A DNA stretch of 64,000 nt from Tubulanus polymorphus (lineage: Eukaryota; Nemertea; Palaeonemertea; Tubulaniformes; Tubulanidae): assembly GCF_964204645.1 (NCBI RefSeq), contig NC_134027.1:22184485-22248484 (forward strand), in the 5' to 3' direction. Shown here piece by piece: positions 25,151 to 36,467 of this stretch; the stretch's first letter is position 1, and every line of letters starts with the position of its first letter. The translations under genes were made by a program, and so were the position numbers. Below the pieces are notes generated by a model. That model was given only the letters and a program-made list of their open reading frames with translations. It was not told the origin of the DNA and searched no databases.

Positions 25151-26600
25151 GGTATATTATTGCCTAAAATTCAGACAAGGGTTTTTTTGCTATTCTCTTG
25201 CCTCAGGTGCTCTGATAGGGCTTCAAATTAAAAAAAAATATCTTGGGAGGGGCCCCGGCGTCGACACTTGCTCCACGCGGCTATGACTAAACTACTCTGA
25301 TGGAGCTGCATTATTTGGTGTTTCAATGAATTAGTATTCCCAAGACTATTAAGACACAGTCGAAACGCCTAACAAATAAATATTAGCTCATTGTCCACTA
25401 TTTTCGTGGGATTTTTGTTTATTTAAAGCCCAGTCAATTTGGGATTCGAACTAGTTAGTTACCTAATCGTTGGTGGTAAGCTTTTTATAATCGGATGAGC
25501 TTATACCAACGTTAGGGATGACAAGGACCAAAACACGGTTGAAAAAAGTAACACTTAAAAAATATACTTTCTATTCACTTCAGTCCACAATTAATGGCTT
25601 AATTCACAAACTTACACAGGTACCTTTCGAAATAATCCAATTTTATGAATGTTTCGAGTGGTTAATCAACATTATTTTGAGAAATTAATTAATTTCTCCA
25701 CCAATTTCGCCATTGGCCGCCATTTCTCTGTATTGCACATGTGGCATGATAAGACAAGGGGACCTACAAGGATTTATATAAAACTTCCAAGACGAAACGA
25801 CAATTTTTATTTTTGATGGTTTTCCAACTTATATTTCAAATCTTCGTGTTTTCCAAGATAAATAATAAAACAATAAATTTTTTGTAAACGCAAAATGGGA
25901 AAAAGTGTTGATTTCTTAATTTTTTCAATTTCGTCGTTTCGCTTCGTGAGTTTGTGCTGTTGTCCTGGCCTCAGTCCACAGGTGCCAGCACCTCCAGTAA
26001 TTTTCAAAATGGCAGCTGTTGACTGGACGGAAATTTACTCTCACTTTACGGCTGATTTGCACATGGATTAAGATCGTCAGGTGAGGTGTTATAGGTATCA
26101 GACAAACTACGAATCTGTTGTGCGTCGATTACAACAAAAATTAGACGGATATCTTAAGAGACAATGAAATGCCAGGCAAATTACTCGTCAGTCAAATTGG
26201 CTGACGAAGATTTCATACAAAAATGACCTTCCCATTCCTGACTGTGGTTTGTGAAAATATCCGATCGTGAAACTAAACCACAGACAGGTTACTGACTAGA
26301 TTCGAACCTGATGGCGCTTGCTCGGGTGTATACAAACTAAGACGCGCATACTGTAAATGACGCCGCGTACCACAGAGACGCGCTAAATTCATTTCCGGGT
26401 TGCTGTCATCCAATTTTCAAAGCCCTGTGCTGTTTGAAGTCTTCCTACGGCTGAATACAGTTTTATGAGCATGCAATGGACAGAATTGTAGAAGTCCAAG
26501 AAGAAAACAACACTTTATTGATTGATGATGCAGTACCTAGTGAGCTCTTGTTTCTTTTGATTGAGATTGAGAAGAAGGCCGAAAAACATCACCACAACCA

Positions 26601-27220
26601 GGGCTTGTCACAATTTGATGGAGGATGGATGATACCAGTATCCCTATATAAAAAAGAAGGAATACTATTACTAATCGAAGTGGATCCGCACCTCTCGTGA
26701 TTGACGCAATCTGTTGAATGACAGAATCCAGGCTAAAATCTCTATACTCTCTCTAGTGAAGATATCTGAAAATTAGCCATTGACAATATACTGAATTGCT
26801 GATGACATTTTGAATCTTAAACAATGATATTTAAGTAATTGATTGAACCGTTTACGCGGAGAGGTGCGGATCTGCACTTTTACCGGTGAGGCTATATGTA
26901 GTTAAAACATTCGACCGATTGTCAGCGAGCTCGGTGGTCTAGTGGTACGATGCTGTGCTAGTAATTTACTGGCCCGGGTTCGAGTCTCGCTCTATCTGCT
27001 ATTTTTCTCTAACTCTATTCTCCACACTTTCCTTGAATTTTCTAAGTCGTGCACCTCTGTACGCATGCGCGGCGTTAATCGGCCAATCAGCGACAGTTAT
27101 TAGCGTACAGATCCTAGTCCCGTACGAATAGACTCCAGAGTAATCCGTACGGGTCCGTACGAGTAGCCACAGCGATTACTAATTAGTATCATCCATCCTC
27201 CATCAAATTGTGACAAGCCC
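26601..27220. mobile_element. 620-bp element with perfect 35-bp terminal inverted repeats
   Basis: 26601-26635 (begins GGGCTTGTCACAATTTGATG) is exactly inverted at 27186-27220. An inner inverted pair (GATCCGCACCTCTC near 26681, GAGAGGTGCGGATC near 26859) suggests nested palindromes. It contains the tRNA-like segment 26921-26992. No transposase frame is seen, so it is a non-autonomous element. A 74-codon frame beginning at 26476 crosses its left end and is unlikely to be a gene. Confidence 0.75.
26921..26992 (+). repeat. tRNA-like segment, probable SINE head
   Basis: It has an A-box-like GGTGGTCTAGTGGTA and a B-box GGTTCGAGTC at normal spacing. AGCGAG at its start pairs with CTCGCT at its end, and CTAGTAA sits where an anticodon loop would be. 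The anticodon and T stems do not pair well, so it reads as a tRNA-derived Pol III promoter rather than a working tRNA. Confidence 0.5.
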
Positions 27221-27344
27221 CTATTTAATTAATTCCGGGTTCGGATTCTCGAGTATCGGCAGTGCCGTGCGTTTAGAACTACGTCTCAACGCGCTGCGAG
27301 GGCGCTTGCGACATAAAAACAAACTTTAAATGCGAGTTAGGTCG

Positions 27345-27412
27345 GGCTGTCGACTACAGTCTCCTACGGCAGTTCCCCAGTGTGTCGACTACAGTCGCCT
27401 ACGGCAAGTTAA
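27345..27412. repeat. Two-unit tandem repeat
   Basis: TGTCGACTACAGTCTCCTAC and TGTCGACTACAGTCGCCTAC, each followed by ggca and agtt, about 33 bp apart. Confidence 0.8.
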
Positions 27413-27659
27413 GGGTTAATATTGGTTAAGTAAACTGGTGGCTGGATGGCATTGTAAAAATCAAAAGTCATTGATGCCGTGGTATTTGTCCACCAGTTAA
27501 CTGGACGAGTCAATTCAATTCAATAAAGTGTTCTCCCAAGATAGGGCTATTTGCAAGGTTTGGTTGGGAATTCTTCCTAGCTCAGTATCTTGTCTCTGAT
27601 GAAAAGAGTTGGCTTGTCGAAAATCTATCGCTGGCCACTTGATCCATATATTTATTATA

Positions 27660-27960
27660 TAGCAGGGTCCCTACGACTCCTTGATTCCTTGAAAACTCCT
27701 TCCAAACGAAAAATATTTTTTAAGCTCCTTGAGAATCCTTGAATTTGAGCAATATGCTCATAAGTCCTTGAAAACTCCTTGAATTATGAGAAATTGGCAA
27801 CCAGAAAATTTTTCGGCTTTAGGCCTACCTGGTACTTATTATACATACAGATTCCCTCCGAAATAATTGGTTTACTAAGATAAGCAGTACCAATTGAGGA
27901 GGAGTCGACAGTAATTGAGATGTGAAAGTGATGCAGACACTCCTTGAAATTTTCTCTTTG
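27660..27960 (+). repeat. Dispersed repeat family, copy 2
   Basis: Starts with ACTCCTTGATTCCTTG, repeated internally as ccttgaaaactccttgaa, and continues with attggtttactaagataagcagtacc. The same order appears at 29250-29660, and the latter part, inverted, at 16557-16810. Confidence 0.65.
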
Positions 27961-28065
27961 AAAAGTCAGAAATTATTAAAGATTATTATTACAAAATTAT
28001 TAGATTATTTTTGTCATTTAATAATTGGAATTTATACGTTTTTAGAAATTTTTTAATATTTACAG

Positions 28066-31000
28066 TAAGCGATGTTTTGCCGATGCCTGATTTATCGAAA
28101 GAAGATTATCAGAAATATCCGGGATTCGTGAATCTGTTGAATTCGATCACTCACCATATCTCGGAGACCGGCATTTCTTACGACACCGTTGATGAAATTG
28201 CACAGGTATCTACGTACGCAGAGCTGACTACTATTTGAGAATAGTTTCTACTCTTTTAAGATCCCAACAACTATAAGAATTTCAAAATACCCAAACCTAA
28301 AGGTCCCTTTAGAATCTTTATGAAGATACTCGTAGTTGAAAAATGCTTTTTCTGGCGGATTTTTTTTGCAGGCAAGAGAATCGTTGACGTTTCAAAAGCT
28401 GAAATGGATCAATGGTAATATTTTGTTGAATACAATTCACGAAATCGTCGAAGACCAAGAAATAGAAGACACATCTCAGCGACAGCAGTCTTCTAAGGTT
28501 GAGTAGTTGAATGAATATCTTTGATCTCAGCAGTTTCTTAAAATGAAAGGTTTTCAACGGATTATGGTCAACAGAAAGTATTTGAAAAATGTTGAATGCG
28601 AAATGGACTTTTGGGTTCTATAGGCCTACTTGGGGGATTTGTTCTATTCTTAGCTCTTTAGTGTCGATCACATGAGTTTTTTTATTGAGCTGGACACACC
28701 ATCTCAGTAGAAAAATGAATTTAAAGTATATTTGTTGGGTCATATGATAACGTATGGATTTGGGAGCCTAAAAATTCAGTTTGAAGTTCAGTTGAAAATG
28801 GACTGATTTTGACAACGAAAGACTGAGTATTCGACATGCCATCTGGCGGGGAAACCTGGCGTTGCACCTCCCCATTCTGTTAATTAACATAATTAGCATG
28901 TCTCAGCTATGACATTTATATCGATCCAGATTTGGATATTACGAAACCTGTGTGATACGTAAATTTCACTTTTTCCCACAATATTCGTATTAACTAGATC
29001 CACTGTATTTTGATAGTTTTCAGTAGCGGTGAAAGCGATGTTGAACAGCGCTGAATGTAGCGATTATCTAACGTGTCATCCAGATCCAACTTCCAACCTC
29101 ACATTATTCAATCTCGATAAAGTCGATCTGCAACGTCTCAATAAGCAAGTAAGAGCAATCCTCTTGAATTCTTATTCATTTGAATAGAAGGATGATTTAA
29201 CCTCTGTGATATGTCAGTAACCTCTGTGTGTATGTCTGTAGAATATGATACAGGGTCCATACAACTCCTTGATTCCTTGACGACTCTTTCTAAACAGAAA
29301 AAGCTTTTATAAGTGATTTGATTTGAGCAAAATGCCCGAAAACTCCTTTAAAAACACAGTTTTGAGAAGTAGGCAATTAGAGATGTTTCTAGTTATAAAG
29401 TAAATTACGCCTTAATAGATACAGTTGGGACCAGGATTCTTTTTACCCAATTGGGTGGTTGCCGAAATGGAAACCGAGGTTAGTTTGTGTATAGGATAGA
29501 AATTTGCTTACAAAGCCACCAAATTATTGGTTTACCAAGATAAACGGTACCGATTTAGGAGTAACCTATAGTAATCGGGTATGAAAGTGTGAATGTGGAT
29601 ACCTTCTTATTAAAAACTCCTTATATCCAGGAATGACTGATCTCCAGGAAGCCTCTTATAGTAACGTTCATATTTTCCATTAAACTGGATTGTTGGTCCC
29701 AAATAATCCGGGTTTGAACTTTATGTAAATCAGTGATTTTATGTCAAAACATACAGTCCTAAATGCTGATTCCCTTTGATGTTTATACATGTATTTCTCA
29801 ATTGAGGAATTCTGTTGCTTTACTGCATAATCGATATCGTACGTTTTAATATGATTTGTAGGAATATGAGTCGGTGAAAAGTGAGCTGATGAGTGAAATT
29901 CGCAAACGTTTGGAACTGAAAGTTCGTCGTTTGATACAATTTCATCTGCCGCAGCAAACTGAAGGCATTTGTTCGGCGGAAGGTTTCAGTCGTTCGATTA
30001 TTAACGACGTTAGTCAATTGCAACAACAAAAAGATTTAGTGAAAGGAGAAATTAAACTTCGGCATAATTTATTGGAAGTTTATCACAAGGTACGTTGGCG
30101 GTGGTGGGTGCATTCATTAACCCTTTCAGTGCTCACTAATTGATACCCTATAGTGCTGGAGATAATTTGAAAATTCTAAAAAATTCCACCCTAGTGTGTT
30201 GAATAACGGGAATACCACTATAGTGCGTCTACACTGCGGTGCGGTGTATCGTTAGTTACTAGTATTTCACTATGTTTGACACGTGCTGCCATTTTTCAAG
30301 AGAGATAATTACTAATTACATCAATACACCGCAGTGCGGTGTACTAGCAAAATCTTTCACTGATATAGACACCGCACTGCAGTGTAGACGCACTGAAAGG
30401 GTTAAGGAATATGTGTACTGGCAGGCTGTAGCTGGGGACGAGTTAACCTATGCTAACCTTGCTTACCACTAATTTCCTACTGACTCAGAAATAGTTTACC
30501 GAATCGCCTTGTTCATGCCTGTATATATATACGGGTATTCGAACTTCGCCTAATGAAAAACCTCCGAAAGCGTGAAGCGTAATATTCCTAGAATTCCTGG
30601 AAGTATGCGGTTTCACTATTGTATCAACATAAGTAAACTAGAACAAATTCAATTAATCTAGGCCTATATTTTTAATGGAGTAACATGACGATCTAATCAT
30701 GGACTCTAAAACGAGACTCTGTGATCTTACTCGGCGGTTACCGTACGAGTATTCGAGAATTTTTGCACGCAGTGAGCTTGTGCAACAACAGCTAATTAGT
30801 TGAAAACAATTTTCGTGGCCCCAATAAACACCGAAGTTGCGTTGAATCAAAAACTGGACATTGCTTGGCTGGAAACACCCATCAGAACTTTTGAACAGTT
30901 CAGAAGTTCTCGGAGGACGTGTTGCATGAAGACGTTTCGGGTGTATACGTATATGAAATATTGGACAGATTTTCAACGTGAACCCGCATCTTAGAACCAT

Positions 31001-34000
31001 TGCGATGCAGAATATGGTGAATTGAAATCCATTACTGTGGAACCTTGTTATAACTACCTTGGAATGTAATGATTTCTCAGTTGATAAAAACTACATTTCG
31101 TCCTAGATTTTTTGATTTTGATTATTTCATACCGGATATAACGAGCTATTGGTTGAAAACTATCGTGCACATTTCGATATTGAATTGTAGATATGTATCT
31201 TTATAATGACTTGTATTGAGGTGACATAACGAACATATTTCTCGATCCCTGATGTTTGTTGTAGCGAGGTTCCACTGTATTTTCAATTATCACCGAGCGG
31301 GATAACAAAAATAATTGGTCCCAATTGATTCGAGTTAGTAGGAGTTAACTGTATATATATATATATATCGTAATTGTTTTTAGGTTGTGATGAAATCTAT
31401 TCGTAATGTCGAAGAATTAATCAGCACGTATAAATTGAAATTTCAACTCAACTCCGACAAAACCAACTGTGATTGGCTGTTAGCTAAAGGTGAAGGTCTA
31501 ATGCTTAAATTGAAGTAAGTAAATTAGGCTACGCAGTGGATTTAACTTACGCTAACTGTTATGTATCGATACATTATAGTTAGTGGGACTTTCATTACTG
31601 TTTTGAAAGTTAGTATGACTGTTAAGGCGGGTGAGATGTCTACCCCATCGAAGATGGAGGTCATTGGCCGTCGAACGTAGCCTTCTTGAAATTATTGTTA
31701 GCGTGTTACGGCCTGAAATTCATTGATGGATACCCATGAAACTTGATGTTAGAGTAGAGATGGGTTCACTTTTCCAGACTTGAACCAACAACTCTGATTG
31801 AACAATTAAGCAAACACTGTTGTTCATGTAGTATGCAATATGTCTGTTACCTTTCGTTCAATTTCTTGCCTATTTACTGTTTGCTATACGTATGTGGCAT
31901 TGAAACATTCTGGTTTGAATTCAGTTTACCAGGGGCGGATTTAGACCCTGTCGACCGTGTCGCTCGACACGGTAGGACTTATAAAGTGTCTTTTTATTTT
32001 TTCTCTGTATCAAAATTTGCTGTTGTAACCACCTGAGATACACAATAGATATTTTTCCTAAATATATAACCTATGTTTCTTGACTATATGCCTCTCAGAG
32101 ATGCTCAGAAAGCTCTAAAATGATAGGTAAATTTCAAAAATTTTGCTGATATACCTTTCCGCCCTAAATTAAGAATATATGCCCTTTTCATTGGTCGACA
32201 TAGTCACAACATGCCCCTGGATCCGCACCTGTTTACTAATTGTGAGTCGTCATTTGGGTAATTCAACATAATGATTGTTCTATCTATGACCTAAGTGAAT
32301 TTAACTGTACTCATAAGCTACGTCTACGCCTACGCTAGCACATTGAACCTGGGTTTCTATTAACGGTTTGACCAAAAACCTGAGTTCGCAGTGAATAGCG
32401 TCTACACTTAACTCACTGCTGCATTCAATGCGGAGTGTACTTTTCTTTCCAAAAGAAGGGTTTCTGAAACCGAGGTCTTATGGTCAACTCTGCGTTGTTT
32501 CTAGCGTAGTGTGGACTCATGACCCTGGTCTAAGAACAAGTGTAGATGGTAACCACTATAATTTTGAGTTACTGCAATTCCTTATTGTATCATTTTAGTT
32601 TTTCTGATGATGGGGTTTAGAAGTAACCCCGAAACTGTTAGAAAATAAACTTTTCTACATAATCTACCGTGGGTTTTTATTTGTTAACTCTACACTGAGA
32701 TTAACATCAGTTCACTATAGTCGAGTGTAGACGAGGCTATAGCTATCATTTGGTCAGCGACCTTTTAAGAATTATACTGCATTTTGATTGATTGATGTCT
32801 GTTGTAGTTTCCTGGTTGATCAATTAAATGTGATGCACTTATCTTCTTTCATAGGAAGTTAGAATGCGAACGATTGTATTACACGTACTGTCAGAATGAT
32901 TACGAACCGGCTAAAGTTCTCGGCAAAATCGAGTAAGTACTTTGCGCCAGTTTGGTTACCTTTGTTTTTATGAAACTTTCCAGGGAAAAAACATTCTGTA
33001 TTTGGAATCAGCGATCGTTCAATTTTCGTATATCTTATTTGAATACCCGGCATTTTATTTATGAATGAATAATGTAATGAGTTTTGTGTCATCGGATCTC
33101 TTATGATTTGGAAATCTTCAAAAGATCTAAGCTTCACCCAGTGAAAATAGAAATAAAGATCTAGCCTTCACAGATTGTCAGGACAGATCCAGAGACAGAT
33201 TTTCGACTGCCTTCTAAAAAGGAAATGGCAGTGAGCTGATACTACGTGATGATCCATGCTAGACAAGCGCCAATGGTGCAGAGTCGAAAATATTTCTAAA
33301 AATTGAAGATTGTTTGAGACGCAATCTTAGAGGATCCCAGCAGTTTTAAGAGACAAATTTAAGATTCTGAATTTCATAATCTGTCTTTGATCATCAAACA
33401 CAAATAAGGTGTTGAGAGTGAGGTGCCTTTTTTCTTGTAATTTCCGGCACACTCTGCCCTTTTGTGGCTTTTCTAGGTTACTCTTGTTTTTGATTGTGGA
33501 TATTTATTTAACATGTTTTTTTCAGTGCTGGGCCATATCAGCTCATGGAATCATATCCTGCTTGGTTGGCCTTTCCGTTACCTCAGATATTTTACCCCTT
33601 TTGATATATCATTATCTGCTCTTACCGTCCCGGCATTACTATGCCTTTTATTGTGTCCTCGATATGATGCCCTTTCGAGAAGTCATTTCACATTTAAATC
33701 AAAATACTGGTTATAAGTCTGTCACAAGAGTGTTATTTGATAGCTGAAACGATGATTGTTGCATTTTTGCATTTTTCCAATGTTGCGACTTTGAGATCAC
33801 GACGATCTTATTGAATTGACTACATTGGCGTCACTGAAGCGAAGTAAATTAAAAATTTTATGGTAAAATCGATCAAAATAAAATTTTTTATGTGTGTAGC
33901 AAACCGTTGGGAACCCGGGGCATGAAACCCCATCAGTATAGGTATGCCTTTAAGTGTGTCATGCAAATCAAACTCGATATCAATAGTTATGTCAATGAAC

Positions 34001-36467
34001 TTCTACAGCGAATTTTCATACAGAAATATTCGCGAATTTCTCGTCCCAGTAGAATATATATGTAGAAATTGATCACATAGTTGCACGATTGAAATTGAGT
34101 GGTAATGTCAAATAGAAATGCTCTCTGTTCCAGTGAGATTGGCAAGAATACAGTAATAGTGGTTGGAATTGTAAATATTGCAAATGCGAGTGAAACTGTT
34201 ACGAGCATTATTGTTGTACGTTTTGATTTTGTTGTTTTTTGATCGGACGAAACCATTTTTGAACCTCTGAACAACTGAACTATTATAACAGAATTTGACG
34301 TAACGATCAAAGTTAAAGGTAGAATGTAAAGATAGAAAACGGTAATCAGGAAATATTTTCTCTGGGCGAATAATCGAAAACATCCAGAAGACTGTTCGGA
34401 AAAATGCACCGACAAAGTAGGTATAAGGTATATGATCAACAGATTCATCGCAGTAATTATCAACGTAACGAATCTAGCGAATCTCGGTGTACACATCGAA
34501 CGAGAGGTGAACGGGAAGAGCACAACTGCCGCGCGTTCTAGAGTTATCGCTACGATTAACCACGAACTATTACGGACTGCTAGCGTTGTGATAAATTCGT
34601 AGATTTTACAGCCGATCAGCGAATTTAAGATGAATATAGCACCGCTTTTCGCTCGCCAGAGAACGAACTGTAAAACAGGCATCAAAGATAAGTTGATGCA
34701 ATAGACAAAATCACTGATAGACAAAACGGTCAGATAGTTAGCGTAAGATAAACTGCGGAATCTACGACTTATCATTATAAGGAACGTAGCTAAATTTCCG
34801 AAAGCCCCAAACAGGAACGAAACAGACAGAATTGTCAATAACACAATACGGGAGCTACCGGATTTGTTCACCACGGACATTAGAACGATGTTACTGCTAT
34901 AAGTTCGACCAAATTGCAAGTGACTAGAATTCGTGATCATTGCTTTCCGAAGGCTCCTTACGGAATAAAACCGGCCGAATTACCGATGACGCAGTACGAG
35001 CCAGCCTTGTTTGCCGCAGATGTTAGAACGATGATACTGTGCTACATGTGTAGGTTCGACCAATTCCCAAATGACTAGAAATCATCACGTATAATCTAGT
35101 TTATACGTCCATGGTCTGACCGTGATCTCGCAGGCTGTGGCCACGTAACCTGCAGCGCAAAGCAACCACGACCACAGAATAATTCCAGCTCGAATACGGC
35201 ATTAGAGAAATAATTGAAGTTTGTCGATTGTTTACATTGGTTCATTACGACGCCAATTCTAAGAAGAATTGAAGCTCAATGTGGCTGGTGTCTTCGTACA
35301 TTCAACATTTACCTTAACGCAATTTAACGTGTTAAATTTCGCCTGTAGAAATACTACACATTTTCAATCTGAACAATTCGCAATATAAAAGTTCACAAAT
35401 CACATTCCGTTTAGTTTGTTACGTTGAGTTATCGACAAACAAAAAAAACTTTTACAGACTGGAGATCACCGTCATAATTCAACTTCCAACAAATGAAAGC
35501 ATTAGTTTTATCAGACAGCATGTTATGGTATTCTCTCTAACTTTCCAAATATGTGAGGATTAAGTCTCTCCACATAAGCGCAGTGATGGTTTCTAGTCAT
35601 TTGGGAATTGGTCAGACTGATTTTAAGATGAAACATCGGTTAGAACGTCCAAGTTCTTGGGGTACATCTGTCAATTCCGTAATTGAGATGAAATGCGTGA
35701 ATTGTAGCTTCATACATTTTCATATAGAAATATGACGGGCACCAAGTGCATGTCATACCCATCGTGACAATTGATGATCGGGGGTCTATACAGCGTACTG
35801 TTTGGCCAAACATAAGATGATATTGTACCGATTATGTAGTACTGTTCGCCCGCTTTGTCTTGAGTATATTCCTTCAAGACAACGATTTTTTAGTAGCTGA
35901 GCGGGGGCCACGACCCCTGAACCCCCCCCTTTGGATCGGCCCCTGAGCTGCGTCGCTGAAAATGCCTCACCGTCCGCGAGGGTGTTTTTTATGCTATTGA
36001 AAAACTATTGCTGTCCCGGAAACAATCTCCCAGTCCCGGTAAAAATTGTTTTAATTCTTCAATTTTCCTTATTACGTCCTTGAAAATGGTGTTTTGTCCA
36101 CGATACAGTAATTGATAAGTTAGGCATGTCTGAACCCAACCGTAGCTAACATTTGGTTTGAAACTAAACCATTTGCCATTGAGGTAACGGTTTAAAAAGC
36201 GTGTTCGACTGTATCACGAACTGCGGGACTGTTTCAATTTACAACAGAATTCATCGCTTGTGTTCGTACTTGTTTTTCAGAAGAGAATTGGATCAACGAA
36301 TTGAGAAGAAACTTTCCGATTTGGACGATATGACGAAAGTAATCGAAGCGTATCAGTCAGTAGGAATGGGATTCGATGAATTAGTGAATGAATATTCGAA
36401 ATTGAAACAACATTACGACATGCAAAAACTGGCATTAACCGATTTAGCTTTAAATATGGCATCGTAA
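28066..36467 (+). CDS. HAUS4: HAUS augmin-like complex subunit 4
   Basis: Seven exons: 28066-28205, 28372-28497, 29017-29148, 29862-30089, 31384-31514, 32855-32932, 36281-36467. All phases agree; from the first in-frame ATG (28083) they give 334 codons, against about 363 in human. The N-terminus (DLSKEDYQKYPGFVNLL, then HHISETGIS) matches the start of vertebrate HAUS4 (NLSKED...). The C-terminus (FDELVNEYSKLKQHYDMQK) matches the conserved tail FDRLVKEY..LKQ. Most of exons 4-7 is charged, heptad-like and probably coiled coil. HAUS4 is one of eight augmin subunits, which recruit gamma-tubulin to spindle microtubules for branching nucleation. Exon 1 begins with two bases of a split codon, so a short 5' exon (about 15-20 residues) may be missing. 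The donor of exon 2 (AAG/GTTGAG) is weak. AATAAA at 36563-36568 is a suitable poly(A) signal. Confidence 0.87.
28741..28880 (+). repeat. Dispersed repeat ('gccatctggcggg' family)
   Basis: It shares 'tatggattygggag.ctaaaa', 'attttgac.a.g.a', 'CGCCATCTGGCGGG'-like and 'ccccattc' blocks, in order, with 45030-45185 and 56330-56495, and more weakly with 1227-1410. Intronic in HAUS4. Confidence 0.6.
29250..29660 (+). repeat. Dispersed repeat family, copy 3 (longest)
   Basis: Contains both halves of the family: the 'actccttgattccttg' part (29259 on) and the 'gggaccaggatt...tatccaggaat' part (to about 29632). It lies in the HAUS4 intron between exons 3 and 4. Confidence 0.65.
30117..30405. mobile_element. 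piggyBac-type MITE, copy 2
   Basis: 281 bp between TTAA at 30117-30120 and TTAA at 30402-30405, with the same termini as the copy at 1923 but in opposite orientation, and the same internal ACACCGCAGTGCGGTGTA palindromes. It lies in the HAUS4 intron just after exon 4. Confidence 0.85.
31351..31368. repeat. Short (AT)n tract
   Basis: Nine AT units just upstream of the acceptor of HAUS4 exon 5. Confidence 0.9.
32315..32752. mobile_element. Possible MITE with diverged inverted ends
   Basis: AAGCTACGTCTACGCC at the left matches, inverted, GTGTAGACGAGGCTATAGCT at the right, with a few mismatches. About 440 bp, non-coding, in a HAUS4 intron. Confidence 0.45.
33987..34940 (-). CDS. Rhodopsin-class GPCR, intronless, nested in HAUS4 intron 6
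   Basis: A 317-residue frame with seven hydrophobic segments. TM1 (about 31-58) has GN; TM2 has LSISDFVYC. TM3 has the usual cysteine (GCKIYEF) and ends in LERA in place of DRY; a second cysteine in the loop before TM5 (SSGCFRL) would form the conserved disulphide. TM7 has INFYIY where NPxxY is expected. The short N-terminus has NSS and NKS glycosylation sites. The TM7 form resembles invertebrate peptide-receptor-like GPCRs, but the ligand cannot be told. The gene is complete, on the strand opposite HAUS4, with no intron, compatible with a retrocopy or a lineage-expanded family. The other GPCR here (42,611) is a distant relative at most. Confidence 0.85.
   Translation of the reverse strand: MITNSSHLQFGRTYSSNIVLMSVVNKSGSSRIVLLTILSVSFLFGAFGNLATFLIMISRRFRSLSYANYLTVLSISDFVYCINLSLMPVLQFVLWRAKSGAIFILNSLIGCKIYEFITTLAVRNSSWLIVAITLERAAVVLFPFTSRSMCTPRFARFVTLIITAMNLLIIYLIPTLSVHFSEQSSGCFRLFAQRKYFLITVFYLYILPLTLIVTSNSVIIVQLFRGSKMVSSDQKTTKSKRTTIMLVTVSLAFAIFTIPTTITVFLPISLEQRAFLFDITTQFQSCNYVINFYIYILLGREIREYFCMKIRCRSSLT
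35005..35092 (-). pseudogene. Fragment of the nested GPCR 5' end
   Basis: TTAGAACGATG, TTCGACCAA and TGACTAGAA recur in the same order as in 34875-34930, the start of the GPCR. Only the first codons are duplicated and no frame continues. Part of the same segment (CTAGTCATTTGGGAATTGGT) appears again, inverted, at 35581-35616. Confidence 0.6.

Larger units (their letters stand above)
18898..28065. other. Intergenic region between the divergent MET-like and HAUS4 genes
   Basis: No open frame here shows family resemblance or a splice chain. It should include the promoters of both genes, but no core element can be assigned. The contents are repeats: an inverted pair around 19108-19262 (cgcctaactcggacaaac / gtccgagtt...aaggcgagg), a palindrome at 23419-23578, a degenerate 'aaaagggcatgttatattg' array at 24730-25150 and a compound inverted element at 26601-27220. 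Near 26009 an ATG in good context opens 20 codons and is followed by stop, then a CAG/GTGAGG donor; it may be part of a HAUS4 leader exon. Confidence 0.6.

Noticed and set aside
26009-26071. First coding exon of HAUS4 (ATG GCA GCT GTT GAC TGG ...)
   Set aside because: It has good start context, but the frame meets TAA after 20 codons, before the donor at 26082. At most it is leader sequence unless the assembly has an error there.
26921-26992. Functional tRNA-Thr gene (AGT in the anticodon position)
   Set aside because: The A and B boxes are good, but the anticodon and T stems fail to pair and it lies inside a repeat; better read as a SINE-like relic.
33409-33747. 112-codon hydrophobic frame on the plus strand in a HAUS4 intron
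   Set aside because: No transmembrane-family pattern; composition resembles translated intron sequence.
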